Source: a virus
DNA length: 64,000 bases
Strand: one strand, 5' to 3'
Virus record (IMG/VR): IMGVR_UViG_3300042890_001842
Location: 1 to 64,000 of that record
Made by a program: the position numbers and the translations under genes
Shown: positions 44,272-52,355 of the stretch, piece after piece
Position numbering within the stretch: the first letter of the stretch is position 1
Layout of the letters: each line of letters starts with the position of its first letter
Notes under the pieces: generated by a model
Told to the model about the DNA's origin: nothing
Database searches by the model: none
The model's input: the letters and a program-made list of their open reading frames with translations, nothing else

Positions 44272-45502
44272 TGTTTAGCTCTGGCAAATTCTCATATATT
44301 GGAGTGATAACTCCACGATTAATATCCCAATCAAGATAAAAATCAAACTCTGAGCCGTGACGATTCTTTCTGCTAACTACCTCAATCATATTTGTATTGG
44401 TATACTTATGAATCGCAATAGCCATATCAGCATCATACTCAATTGCTTTAGACCAAGCAACTTGAGACAACATTGGAGGAGCATCTTGATCTGAGATATC
44501 ATCCATTGTTGCAGCAGTAATATCAATAACTGGAATACCATTTGTCATTGCAAGCATTTTAAACTCACGAGAGATATTCATATTACGTTCAGTTGCACCT
44601 TGGCTTCTCTTTGTATCTGAAAACAGCTGGTGGTAATCTAGAATAACTAAATCTGGCTTATGCTGATCAATCTTTGCCTGAACAGTATTAGCACTCACCT
44701 CACCCATACCCTCATTTGAAACTAAAATGAATCCGTTTTTATTCTCAAATTTTTTATTACCCCAAGATCTTAAGCTGTCAATATTTACATCTCCCTTTGC
44801 AAAATCACTTGCTTTGAATAAGCCAGAGCCCATCATTGTATAAATACGGTTACGCATATCTTCAGGTGACATTTCAAGCGATATAATCATTGGCTTGAAG
44901 CCTTGTTCCCATGCCTTACATGCAAGGTAAGATGTAAACCACGTCTTACCACGACCTGGCCAACCAATAGCAACAATTAAATGTCCTGGAGCCATACCTG
45001 TAGGATATGCTTTATCAATAGCATCAAACCCAGTTAGAATTCCTGGGCTTCCGCCCATTACTGCAGATCTTTCTTTAACTGACTTAAAGTGTTGTTCTGC
45101 TAAATCAATATCTGTAACATCAACATCTCTTACAGCATTTGTAAACTTTGAAAGACTAACTAGCTTACCTTGCAAATCTACAAGAACTCTTGCAGCAGCA
45201 TCTTCTTTTAACGCTGATCCAGATTGAATTAATATACTCTTTAGTTTATTTGAGATATATTCATTCTTCAAGGTATCTAAATAATATCCAGTCTCTGCAC
45301 TTGTCTTAGCTGGCTCAAAGTCCTTGAATCTTTCCATAAGAATTCCTACATCTGGAACTGCTTTAAACTTATAATAGTAAGACTTTAGTCCATCCCATAC
45401 GTCTCTATGGGAAACAAATAGCTCATCTACATTCTCTGCCAACAAAGTACTGATGTCTTTGTTGTGACATACTGCTGAGATTAATGTTGCTTCTGTATTC
45501 AT
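44252..45502 (-). CDS. replicative DnaB-type helicase
   Basis: 416 residues. Small N-terminal domain, linker, then the RecA-like core: G180-WPGRGKT187 (Walker A), LVILDYHQL (~283, Walker B), and SKAIEYDADMAIAIHK plus KNRHG (arginine-finger region). Unwinds DNA at the phage fork. Confidence 0.93.
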   Translation of the reverse strand: MNTEATLISAVCHNKDISTLLAENVDELFVSHRDVWDGLKSYYYKFKAVPDVGILMERFKDFEPAKTSAETGYYLDTLKNEYISNKLKSILIQSGSALKEDAAARVLVDLQGKLVSLSKFTNAVRDVDVTDIDLAEQHFKSVKERSAVMGGSPGILTGFDAIDKAYPTGMAPGHLIVAIGWPGRGKTWFTSYLACKAWEQGFKPMIISLEMSPEDMRNRIYTMMGSGLFKASDFAKGDVNIDSLRSWGNKKFENKNGFILVSNEGMGEVSANTVQAKIDQHKPDLVILDYHQLFSDTKRSQGATERNMNISREFKMLAMTNGIPVIDITAATMDDISDQDAPPMLSQVAWSKAIEYDADMAIAIHKYTNTNMIEVVSRKNRHGSEFDFYLDWDINRGVITPIYENLPELNSDSSKN

Positions 45503-45822
45503 TATTCTCCGCTCTCAACTAATTTCTTAGTAGCTTCTCGCAATTTGCGCCGCCTTTCTTCATCTTTAGCCTGTGCTTCCATCATTCCAGCCATTCTATC
45601 AAAGTTGTTAAAGAAGAAGTTAAGTGGGTGTCCAGCTTTAGATACTCCAAAATAATAATGTAACAGCTTAGAGGCTTCTTCAAATCCTACGCTATCAATA
45701 ACATCTTGCATGGCCCACTTCTCACGAAACTTATTTATTGTCACAGCCTTGTTGTATTTCTCTTTGTATAAGTTCTGATACAGAGTAAGCAGCACATATG
45801 GGTCTTTATTTTTTACGGCCAT
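45502..45822 (-). CDS. helicase-adjacent protein, possible loader
   Basis: 106 residues, helical and basic: YVLLTLYQNLYKEKYNK..., REKWAMQDVIDSVGFEEASKLLHYYFGVSKAGHPLNFFFNNFDR. The pattern recurs directly before dnaB in actinobacteriophages. Position suggests a helicase loader or replication organiser; not proven. Confidence 0.7.
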   Translation of the reverse strand: MAVKNKDPYVLLTLYQNLYKEKYNKAVTINKFREKWAMQDVIDSVGFEEASKLLHYYFGVSKAGHPLNFFFNNFDRMAGMMEAQAKDEERRRKLREATKKLVESGE

Positions 45823-46042
45823 TGAGCTCTTCTTCTACTTCACGAGTTTTTTGAATTAGCTTATCTTCAACAAACTTATATACACGTTCTGTAGCAGATT
45901 CAACATTCTCACCATTCCTGATAGAGTCTTCTACGCCAATCCCTATTTTAATACTTTCATAGTTACCTAAATTTCGTGTAAAAGATAAATCCACTTTAAC
46001 ACGAGTAGGTTCATTGGTTACAACATATGATTCTGACATCAT
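45806..46042 (-). CDS. conserved small phage protein, unknown
   Basis: 78 residues from ATG 46042, which overlaps the upstream stop (ATGA) after GGAAGGCGGA. VKVDLSFTRNLGNYESIKIGIGVED... RVYKFVEDKL is a recurring replication-block family. No known role. Confidence 0.75.
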   Translation of the reverse strand: MMSESYVVTNEPTRVKVDLSFTRNLGNYESIKIGIGVEDSIRNGENVESATERVYKFVEDKLIQKTREVEEELNGRKK

Positions 46043-46521
46043 TCCGCCTTCCATACTGGTATAAACTTGCCTTCAGAACTCTTAGTATACAATATAACAT
46101 TATTTTTGAGAAGAGCCTTGAGTTCATTTCTTGAAGGCAATTCTTTTGAGTATCCTGAATCTAATATAAATTCATGCAAATCTAATATATCAGATTCACT
46201 AAACATAAATTTAGACCATGTGCTTTCTGGATTTCCGATTGGGTATACTCTTTGAGGAACTTTTATCTTTCCATCTAAAATATAATCCTCTAAAGTAACC
46301 TTATGCCTATCAAGAATTTTTGCTACCTCTGAAGTTGAGTATGCGTTCTCCATATTCTTCTTTACTTGAGAATATGGGTACAGCACTCTTTTTCTATCTG
46401 GGTAACACCAAGCTATCAATTCATCTTTTGATCTGTTGCTTCTTAGTACTTTATGGATTTTACCATTTAAGAAGAAATAGACAAACTTTTTTGATATTGG
46501 TTTTCTCTGTTTTCTAGCCAT
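46039..46521 (-). CDS. helix-turn-helix protein (excisionase/MerR-like)
   Basis: 160 residues. YSTSEVAKILDRHKVTLEDYILDGKIKVPQRVYPIGN (~60-97) is a winged-HTH of MerR/excisionase type, followed by helical C-terminal part. Probably DNA-binding in replication or its regulation. Confidence 0.72.
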   Translation of the reverse strand: MARKQRKPISKKFVYFFLNGKIHKVLRSNRSKDELIAWCYPDRKRVLYPYSQVKKNMENAYSTSEVAKILDRHKVTLEDYILDGKIKVPQRVYPIGNPESTWSKFMFSESDILDLHEFILDSGYSKELPSRNELKALLKNNVILYTKSSEGKFIPVWKAE

Positions 46522-46655
46522 TTACCCAACCTATTCGTATCTTTATTTAACATCCACCTTTTGCCACATAGTATACAAAAAAGCTCAATATGAAGTTTTT
46601 GAGAAAAAACTCTATCTACAAACACTCTTCCATTACATCTCTTACATGTCATCAT
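46467..46655 (-). CDS. small zinc-ribbon protein
   Basis: 62 residues from ATG 46655 (ATGA overlap with the phosphoesterase stop). CKRC (4-7) and CILC (~27-30) with GKRW. Overlaps the HTH gene by 55 bp. Confidence 0.65.
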   Translation of the reverse strand: MMTCKRCNGRVFVDRVFSQKLHIELFCILCGKRWMLNKDTNRLGKWLENRENQYQKSLSISS

Positions 46656-47452
46656 ACTTGAAAAAACTTTCCATCCACGACGCATGAGTAGTCTGAAGAC
46701 ACATGAATCATTTGAATATGTGGGTAATCATTTACAATATGGGCAATAGCAAATCCCTTTTGCCAGTCATGGTGCTGAGTATACTTCATTCCTGGACCCT
46801 TCTCATCGCACATGTGACCAATCTCATATCCACGAAGAGTTTCACCTTCACCACCGTTCCTAAGCTCATATGTAACCATGTGTGAAGCAATTCTATGTGA
46901 GTGTCCTCTAATTAAAGATACCTGCAAGTCTTCCATGTCTTTGCGTACAGAGCCTGTTGCTGAAATTGAAATTCCATGATGTACGTGAACATCTCCAAAT
47001 CTTTGCTTAGGCAGTGAATCGTAGTATATGTATTCATATCCCAATGAGTCTAGGCTCCATAATGATTCTGGAGTAACCTCTTTTAAATAATCTGGAAGCT
47101 TGGCGTCCATGTAATTAAATATTCTAACATCATGATTTCCTAGCGCTGAAAACAATTGTGCATCTGGAAGCATGTCACGAGTCTTTGTATAAAATTCTCT
47201 TGCTCCTTTAGCCTCGTGTCTCATCATAGGAACAATTAAATCTTTGCTGTCTGTCTTGTGTAAATTTAGAAACTCTGCAGACCGACCCTCTGTATACTTG
47301 CTGTAGCAAGCTTGGTCGTCGGTATCGCCAAGATAGTCTACTACATCTGGCTTAAACCATTTCATTACTTTAAACCAAAGCTCAATCATTTTATCGTCTT
47401 GATACGGGAACTGCTGATCAGATGACAGCATCCATTTTAAATCGTTGCTCAT
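46652..47452 (-). CDS. calcineurin-like metallophosphoesterase
   Basis: 266 residues with the full motif set: SSDQQFPYQD, LGDTDD, GNHD (~102), HHG (~156) and GHSHR (~183). It could be a nuclease (Mre11/SbcD-like superfamily) or nucleotide phosphatase. First gene of the replication operon, directly after a promoter-terminator pair. Confidence 0.85.
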   Translation of the reverse strand: MSNDLKWMLSSDQQFPYQDDKMIELWFKVMKWFKPDVVDYLGDTDDQACYSKYTEGRSAEFLNLHKTDSKDLIVPMMRHEAKGAREFYTKTRDMLPDAQLFSALGNHDVRIFNYMDAKLPDYLKEVTPESLWSLDSLGYEYIYYDSLPKQRFGDVHVHHGISISATGSVRKDMEDLQVSLIRGHSHRIASHMVTYELRNGGEGETLRGYEIGHMCDEKGPGMKYTQHHDWQKGFAIAHIVNDYPHIQMIHVSSDYSCVVDGKFFQV

Positions 47453-47470
47453 TTAATTCCTTATGATAAA

Positions 47471-47492
47471 AAAGTCACGGATACGTGACTTT
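47471..47492 (-). terminator. intrinsic terminator / possible attenuator
   Basis: AAAGTCACG/CGTGACTTT, 9-bp perfect stem, followed leftward by a T-run. It lies downstream of the promoter at 47505-47532 and upstream of the 47452 gene, so it would stop tail-operon transcripts and also act in the leader of the replication operon. Confidence 0.72.
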
Positions 47493-47494
47493 GA

Positions 47495-47532
47495 TGTTAC
47501 AGTAATTGTAACATATAATTATTGGTTGTCAA
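47495..47532 (-). promoter_or_regulatory. sigma70-type promoter with overlapping palindrome
   Basis: On the - strand: TTGACA (47532-47527), 16 bp, TACAAT (47510-47505). TGTTAC-N7-GTAACA (47495-47513) overlaps the -10 and start point, a plausible operator. It would drive 47452 and the replication genes. Confidence 0.7.
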
Positions 47533-47534
47533 TA

Positions 47535-47987
47535 CTACGCTATTGTTGGTTTTGCTACTGCAAAGTAGTGAACTTGTACGTTAAATGATCTTGATGTTGT
47601 GTATGCTGCACCGTCTGCTTTATTTACGCCAGCTACTCTGTTTACCATTAACTTAAAGCCTTGTCGATTTGCACTTTGAATATAATGAACTAAGTCCATG
47701 TCTTCGCTTCCACACTGAAGGGTAACAATTACAGAATATGGATCATTAGACAAAGGCTTATCAAATGAAACATCAATTGGCACCGCTTTTCCAGAAAATG
47801 TAATTGGAAATGATTTCGATACCCCAGTAGTCATAACTGAAGCAACTACATCTCCAGCAATATCTGCTCCACTTGGCAACTTTAATGCTTTTGCATTTAC
47901 CTCATTAATAAATGTAACCAGCTTCTGTAACTTTGTTGCATCTATTGGCTCCCCCTCATTAAATTGAAGGCTATACTCTTGTGTCAT
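47535..47987 (-). CDS. tail-associated protein, H-lectin-like
   Basis: 150 residues. The C-terminal half (PYSVIVTLQCGSEDMDLVHYIQSANRQGFKLMV...FNVQVHYFAVA) has the alternating strands and final W/Y-x-A-x motif of H-type lectin domains found in phage tail fibres. Last gene of the tail block. Confidence 0.62.
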   Translation of the reverse strand: MTQEYSLQFNEGEPIDATKLQKLVTFINEVNAKALKLPSGADIAGDVVASVMTTGVSKSFPITFSGKAVPIDVSFDKPLSNDPYSVIVTLQCGSEDMDLVHYIQSANRQGFKLMVNRVAGVNKADGAAYTTSRSFNVQVHYFAVAKPTIA

Positions 47988-48397
47988 AAATTTTCTCCTA
48001 ATAAATGCATTTCTGATTCTTCACTACCTACTTCAATAACCTTAGATCTGTCTAGACCATAATTATCAAATACGTCTGGGCTGGTAATGTGACGTCTTTT
48101 ATTCTGTGATATTAAATATATTTTACCATCTGATATATCCTTTATCAAAGTGCCATCACGAAACCCAAGCTTGCCAACAACTTTATACTTTGACAATGCT
48201 GATTCTGCAGCATCAACTGTTGTAAAAGACCATGAGCTTGCAGCCCTATTTGAAATAAGCCTGTAAAGCTTTCCATCTTTAACCCAGTAAGTATTCTTAT
48301 CTGTTTTTACAGCAATTCCAGAAGGAAAGCTAGTTGATTTTACTATTAAGCTCTTCTTTGTATTCTTGAATAGCTTGTTCACGCTGTCCCTTTTCAT
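47984..48397 (-). CDS. tail-block protein, unknown
   Basis: 137 residues if it starts at ATG 48397, which overlaps the upstream gene by 68 bp; a later start is possible. GTLIKDISDGKIYLISQNKRRHITSPDVFDNYGLD is a repeat-like motif seen in phage tail and bacterial surface proteins. Confidence 0.68.
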   Translation of the reverse strand: MKRDSVNKLFKNTKKSLIVKSTSFPSGIAVKTDKNTYWVKDGKLYRLISNRAASSWSFTTVDAAESALSKYKVVGKLGFRDGTLIKDISDGKIYLISQNKRRHITSPDVFDNYGLDRSKVIEVGSEESEMHLLGENL

Positions 48398-48512
48398 TTA
48401 TTAGCTCTGTAACCTCTGCACGAAGTACTGCTATCTGTGTCTCATAATTTGAAACAAGTTCACCAATTCTTTGTTGGAGTGCTGTTACAATAAGTTCAAT
48501 CTTTTCTGTCAC
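48330..48512 (-). CDS. small coiled-coil protein
   Basis: 60 residues, entirely helical heptads (ELIVTALQQRIGELVSNYETQIAVLRAEVTELI). Shares ATGA overlap with the upstream gene. Likely oligomeric. Confidence 0.72.
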   Translation of the reverse strand: MTEKIELIVTALQQRIGELVSNYETQIAVLRAEVTELINEKGQREQAIQEYKEELNSKIN

Positions 48513-48727
48513 TCAGGTAGCCCTTCTATTTCATTCATCAAAGCATCTATTTGAGCTTGACGAGTTGCAACTTCAGCATTTATTTCTGAAATTTTTGTTG
48601 CATTAGGAACAGCTACAGCATTTTCAACAATTAGCTGAACTTCTGACGAATACTTATTATAAGTTAGTTGACGAATCTGTCCTCTTATAATATCTATCTT
48701 TTCTGCTCTTGTTAGGTCATATATCAT
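48509..48727 (-). CDS. small helical protein, paralogue A
   Basis: 72 residues, M-x-YDLT-x-x-EK-x-x-II...L..NKY..E..LIVE opening then a coiled coil. Clearly related to the 48783 gene, so the pair arose by duplication. Function unknown. Confidence 0.75.
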   Translation of the reverse strand: MIYDLTRAEKIDIIRGQIRQLTYNKYSSEVQLIVENAVAVPNATKISEINAEVATRQAQIDALMNEIEGLPE

Positions 48728-48782
48728 TTTATTCCTCCTTTCATATTATAGCATAAACATTAAAAATTTTGTATACCCTATT

Positions 48783-48998
48783 TTAATCAATTTCATTTAA
48801 TTTTATCGACAACGCCTCTATTCTTAGGCTACAGTCATTTATTTGATTTTGAAGATCCGTAATTATTGATTCTTTTGGATTAGAAACAGAAGATTCTTCA
48901 ATCATTAAAAGCTCAATATTGAATTTATGATTAGATAGACGCTTTAGGCTGCTACCTATAATTTCCTTTTTTTCATCATTTGTTAGATCATATGTCAT
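48783..48998 (-). CDS. small helical protein, paralogue B
   Basis: 71 residues, same plan as the 48509 gene (MTYDLTNDEKKEIIGSSLKRLSNHKFNIELLMIEES). A good ribosome site (AAAGGAG) precedes it. Probably a tail-block accessory. Confidence 0.75.
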   Translation of the reverse strand: MTYDLTNDEKKEIIGSSLKRLSNHKFNIELLMIEESSVSNPKESIITDLQNQINDCSLRIEALSIKLNEID

Positions 48999-49015
48999 TT
49001 TTTACTCCTTTCATT

Positions 49016-52000
49016 TTATGTATAGGATGTCTCACTTGGAACCCATGCTGAATAAGCTGAGGATAGTCCACCAGTATTAGCTCTTACTCTTACTCTAGCA
49101 TAGTTATTAGGAGATGCATATGGAGTAGTAAGCTGGTAAGAACCGTTAACAGTGGTAGACTGTGTATACGGTCCAGCCACAGTGGAAACTCCATTAGTAA
49201 AGCCAGTAGCACTTTGTGCAGTATAGAATTCTATTGTAAATGTACTAGCTCCAGGATGAGACCATCCTACAGCTCCAATTCCACTAAATGTAACATTTGT
49301 TGGAGTAGCTGGCGCAGTTCCACCAAAGGTTGGGAAGTAAGGGAAGTAAGGTGGGAAGAATGGGAAGAACGGTGGGAAGAATGGGAAGAATGGATTAACA
49401 GCTGGACTTCCAGTATTTGCAGTAATAATTGTTGTTTGTCCAATATCATAATCTACTACACCAGTTGATGTTCTTATTGGATTTGGAGCAAGAAACATGT
49501 TTGCAGTAGCTCTTGGTGTATATCCTCCAGGAAGGCTAGTTGGGCCAGTTGTATTAAAATTGACACGGTATCTGCTATTATTAGATAGTGTAATTGGATA
49601 ACTAGTTACAGCAGATCCACCACTAAGATAGGCAAAATTATTAGCTGCAGTAACAGCCATATTTATAATAAAAATATCAGCATACTGTTGTCCTGGATAA
49701 AACTTTGCTTCATATTCCATTACATTTGTTGTAATTCCATACTGATGTCCTCTCCATCTTACAACATATGAAGATGAATCTCCAAAATAATGAAGTGAGG
49801 TTTGCTGCAGATCTCTTGGCATTACGGCAAGGACTAATCCAGTTGTATTAGTTACTGAATCACTATCATTTCCAGTTACTTCAGTAGATGTTCCCAAACT
49901 TATATAACCATTGGTAGATACGCTTATTCTATTACCAAGTGCAAATGTGTATGATGGGGTTGTCCATATAGCAGCAAAATTTGTATTTTGAGTAGGGGTA
50001 TAAGTTTGACCAGGTTGTCTTGTAGCAACTAATTCTCCAACTGCAGGAGTTCTCCAAAAAGAAAATTGAAAACCTGCTCTGGTTCCAGGATCTGGTGCTG
50101 TATGAGCTGTTCCTGAAACAAATGGACCTGTTGTTTGAATCCCATTAGTTCCTCCAGCAGCATCCCAAGTTATACTATAAGATAAAAGTGTTGTTATTTC
50201 ATTAGTAATAACAACTTGATTTGGTAATACTCCGTTTGACCATGTAACTTCTGCACGTATTTTATAACCAATATCTGCAGCTTGAACTGTATATGTTGTG
50301 CCATTTGTTTGAACTATTGTACCACCAGCAAAAGTACCACCACTAGTGCCTCCGTCGTTTCTTCTCCAAACCCAAGTAGCTGTCGTAGCAGGGTTTCCAG
50401 TAGCATCTGTCTTTGAAAGAGTAAGATTAGATGATTGTGCACCTGTTCCAGAAATTGAGGCTGAACCTCCAGAAGGTGCTGTAGCAGTATAAGTAACAAA
50501 TGTGCTAGACCAATTTGTAAATGTATTTAATGTGGCATTTCCATTTAAAGTTGTATTTCCTAAATTTTGATTTGAAGACCTAAGCCAAAAATTCCAAGAT
50601 CCTGGTGAAGTGACAGGCAAAGATTCAAAAATGCTTCCAAGACTTGTTGATGCTGCATCGTAATACGTAGTATTTGCTGGAGCAAATCCTGATTGATTCC
50701 AGTATAACTGATAATACGGACCTGTGCCAGTGGCAGAAAATGTAACATTAAAAATTTGTGTTCCTGAATTATATGTAACTCCAGATGGAGTTGGTATTGA
50801 GCCAAGAAGTGGATTTACGGTAACAGTTGTTGTTGACTGTACATTTCCAGGTTGAGCTGTTATAGTAATAGTTTTTGATCCAGTTGTAGCATAAGTATGT
50901 GCTCTACTTTGAGAAATAGTATTACCTGAAAATGAAGAATATGTTTCCGCGCTTGTGCCATCTCCCCAGTTTATTGTATATTGAGTAGGGTATCCAGATA
51001 TTGAAAAATTGTAGGTTTTAGAAACGGTGGCCTGAACAAGAGGTGGAGAAACTCCATCAACACTAATAGCTCCTATTGAAACTGCAGGATCAACATTTGT
51101 ATTAAGGTCTCCCCAGGTTGCAAATGCTTCTACTCCTGGGTCTGTTCCATTTTTTGCAGTTACTCTACATCTTACTTTAGTGGCATAAGTTGATGATGTA
51201 GGAATAACAAATATATTTGAAGTGTTCCCAGACTCCGTCATGTTCCTATACCCGCTAAGAACTCCAGCGTCCTCATAATATTGCCATTGATATGAATATA
51301 CAGTACTAGCATTTACATTTGTCCAAGTTCCAGTGCTACATGTAAGCTGTACTCCTCTTGGCGCATATCCTCTACTGTTTAATGGTGTAACTGTAGGAGC
51401 AATTGTATTGACTGGTAATACTCCTGTTGTTTGAAATGTTACGTTCCTTACTTGAAGTGTTGGGTTCGTAGATGTTTTCCAACCATCATTTGCTACCACT
51501 TCAATTCTTCCGTAATAAGTAGTATTTGTAGATAGGCCAGGACTGTCAGTTACTGTATAAACTCTAGTATTTACTGAGGGTATTGTTATTGGAGAAATTA
51601 CATCAGGGCCAGTTGTGCTACCAGACCTTATTTTTAAAGTTTGACTATGTATATAAGTAGAATCAGTTATTCCTCCAACGGACCAAGTAAAAGTAACATC
51701 GTTATCCGTTACGTTTGAAGTTGTTAATGAATCAACTGTATGTGATACTTTAGATAATCTAGCTGCGCTTACTATTGGAAAATTATAAATAGGAGAGTTT
51801 ATATCTGAGGGGTCGGTATCTACTCTTATTCTTCCTCCAATATAATATCCTCCTTTTGCATCATCGTCAGTAACTGTGTAGGTAATTCCTGTAGATGCGT
51901 TTGAAGTATTGCCATAAAAAATAGTTGGTCCAGAAACTATTTCCCAATTTGCAATGCTGGTTTCAAGATTAATACTTCTAACTATCTGCATAGTATATTT

Positions 52001-52345
52001 TGTATTAGCATCTCCAGTTGTATTTGTGTAACTTCCTCTAGTAAGAGTAACTACATTTCCGCCTTTAAATAAAGACGCTTCAATTGCAGAATCAGGTTCT
52101 GTATTTGTTGCATTTCTTAAAGTTGGGAGAGTGCTAACTTCTGGACGAGGGATTGCACTATGTACTTTTCTCCACTCTGGAATTCCATCATTGCTGTATC
52201 CATTGGCATCATATCGCCAAATTGATTTTACTGTTTGCCATTTAGCCGCTATAGAATTATTAAATCTGTAAAAATTTCTTACAGCTCTCCATTCTGGAGT
52301 TCCATCATTTGCATATCCGTTGCTATCGTATCTATAGATTGGCAT
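49016..52345 (-). CDS. large tail/fibre-type adhesin with Ig, PKD, FN3 and aromatic-proline repeats
   Basis: 1109 residues. Two N-terminal copies of a short repeat (YRYDSNGYANDG, WRYDANGYSNDG). Then many Ig/FN3-like beta domains; a PKD domain near 490 (YTINWGDGTSAETY); an InlB-type B-repeat (ITWDAAGGTNG, ~735); a C-terminal run of Phe/Pro repeats (NPFFPFFPPFFPFF, ~1010) and a final FN3. No signal peptide. Likely part of the tail tip or fibre that contacts the host surface. Confidence 0.78.
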   Translation of the reverse strand: MPIYRYDSNGYANDGTPEWRAVRNFYRFNNSIAAKWQTVKSIWRYDANGYSNDGIPEWRKVHSAIPRPEVSTLPTLRNATNTEPDSAIEASLFKGGNVVTLTRGSYTNTTGDANTKYTMQIVRSINLETSIANWEIVSGPTIFYGNTSNASTGITYTVTDDDAKGGYYIGGRIRVDTDPSDINSPIYNFPIVSAARLSKVSHTVDSLTTSNVTDNDVTFTWSVGGITDSTYIHSQTLKIRSGSTTGPDVISPITIPSVNTRVYTVTDSPGLSTNTTYYGRIEVVANDGWKTSTNPTLQVRNVTFQTTGVLPVNTIAPTVTPLNSRGYAPRGVQLTCSTGTWTNVNASTVYSYQWQYYEDAGVLSGYRNMTESGNTSNIFVIPTSSTYATKVRCRVTAKNGTDPGVEAFATWGDLNTNVDPAVSIGAISVDGVSPPLVQATVSKTYNFSISGYPTQYTINWGDGTSAETYSSFSGNTISQSRAHTYATTGSKTITITAQPGNVQSTTTVTVNPLLGSIPTPSGVTYNSGTQIFNVTFSATGTGPYYQLYWNQSGFAPANTTYYDAASTSLGSIFESLPVTSPGSWNFWLRSSNQNLGNTTLNGNATLNTFTNWSSTFVTYTATAPSGGSASISGTGAQSSNLTLSKTDATGNPATTATWVWRRNDGGTSGGTFAGGTIVQTNGTTYTVQAADIGYKIRAEVTWSNGVLPNQVVITNEITTLLSYSITWDAAGGTNGIQTTGPFVSGTAHTAPDPGTRAGFQFSFWRTPAVGELVATRQPGQTYTPTQNTNFAAIWTTPSYTFALGNRISVSTNGYISLGTSTEVTGNDSDSVTNTTGLVLAVMPRDLQQTSLHYFGDSSSYVVRWRGHQYGITTNVMEYEAKFYPGQQYADIFIINMAVTAANNFAYLSGGSAVTSYPITLSNNSRYRVNFNTTGPTSLPGGYTPRATANMFLAPNPIRTSTGVVDYDIGQTTIITANTGSPAVNPFFPFFPPFFPFFPPYFPYFPTFGGTAPATPTNVTFSGIGAVGWSHPGASTFTIEFYTAQSATGFTNGVSTVAGPYTQSTTVNGSYQLTTPYASPNNYARVRVRANTGGLSSAYSAWVPSETSYT

Positions 52346-52355
52346 AGTTATCTAA

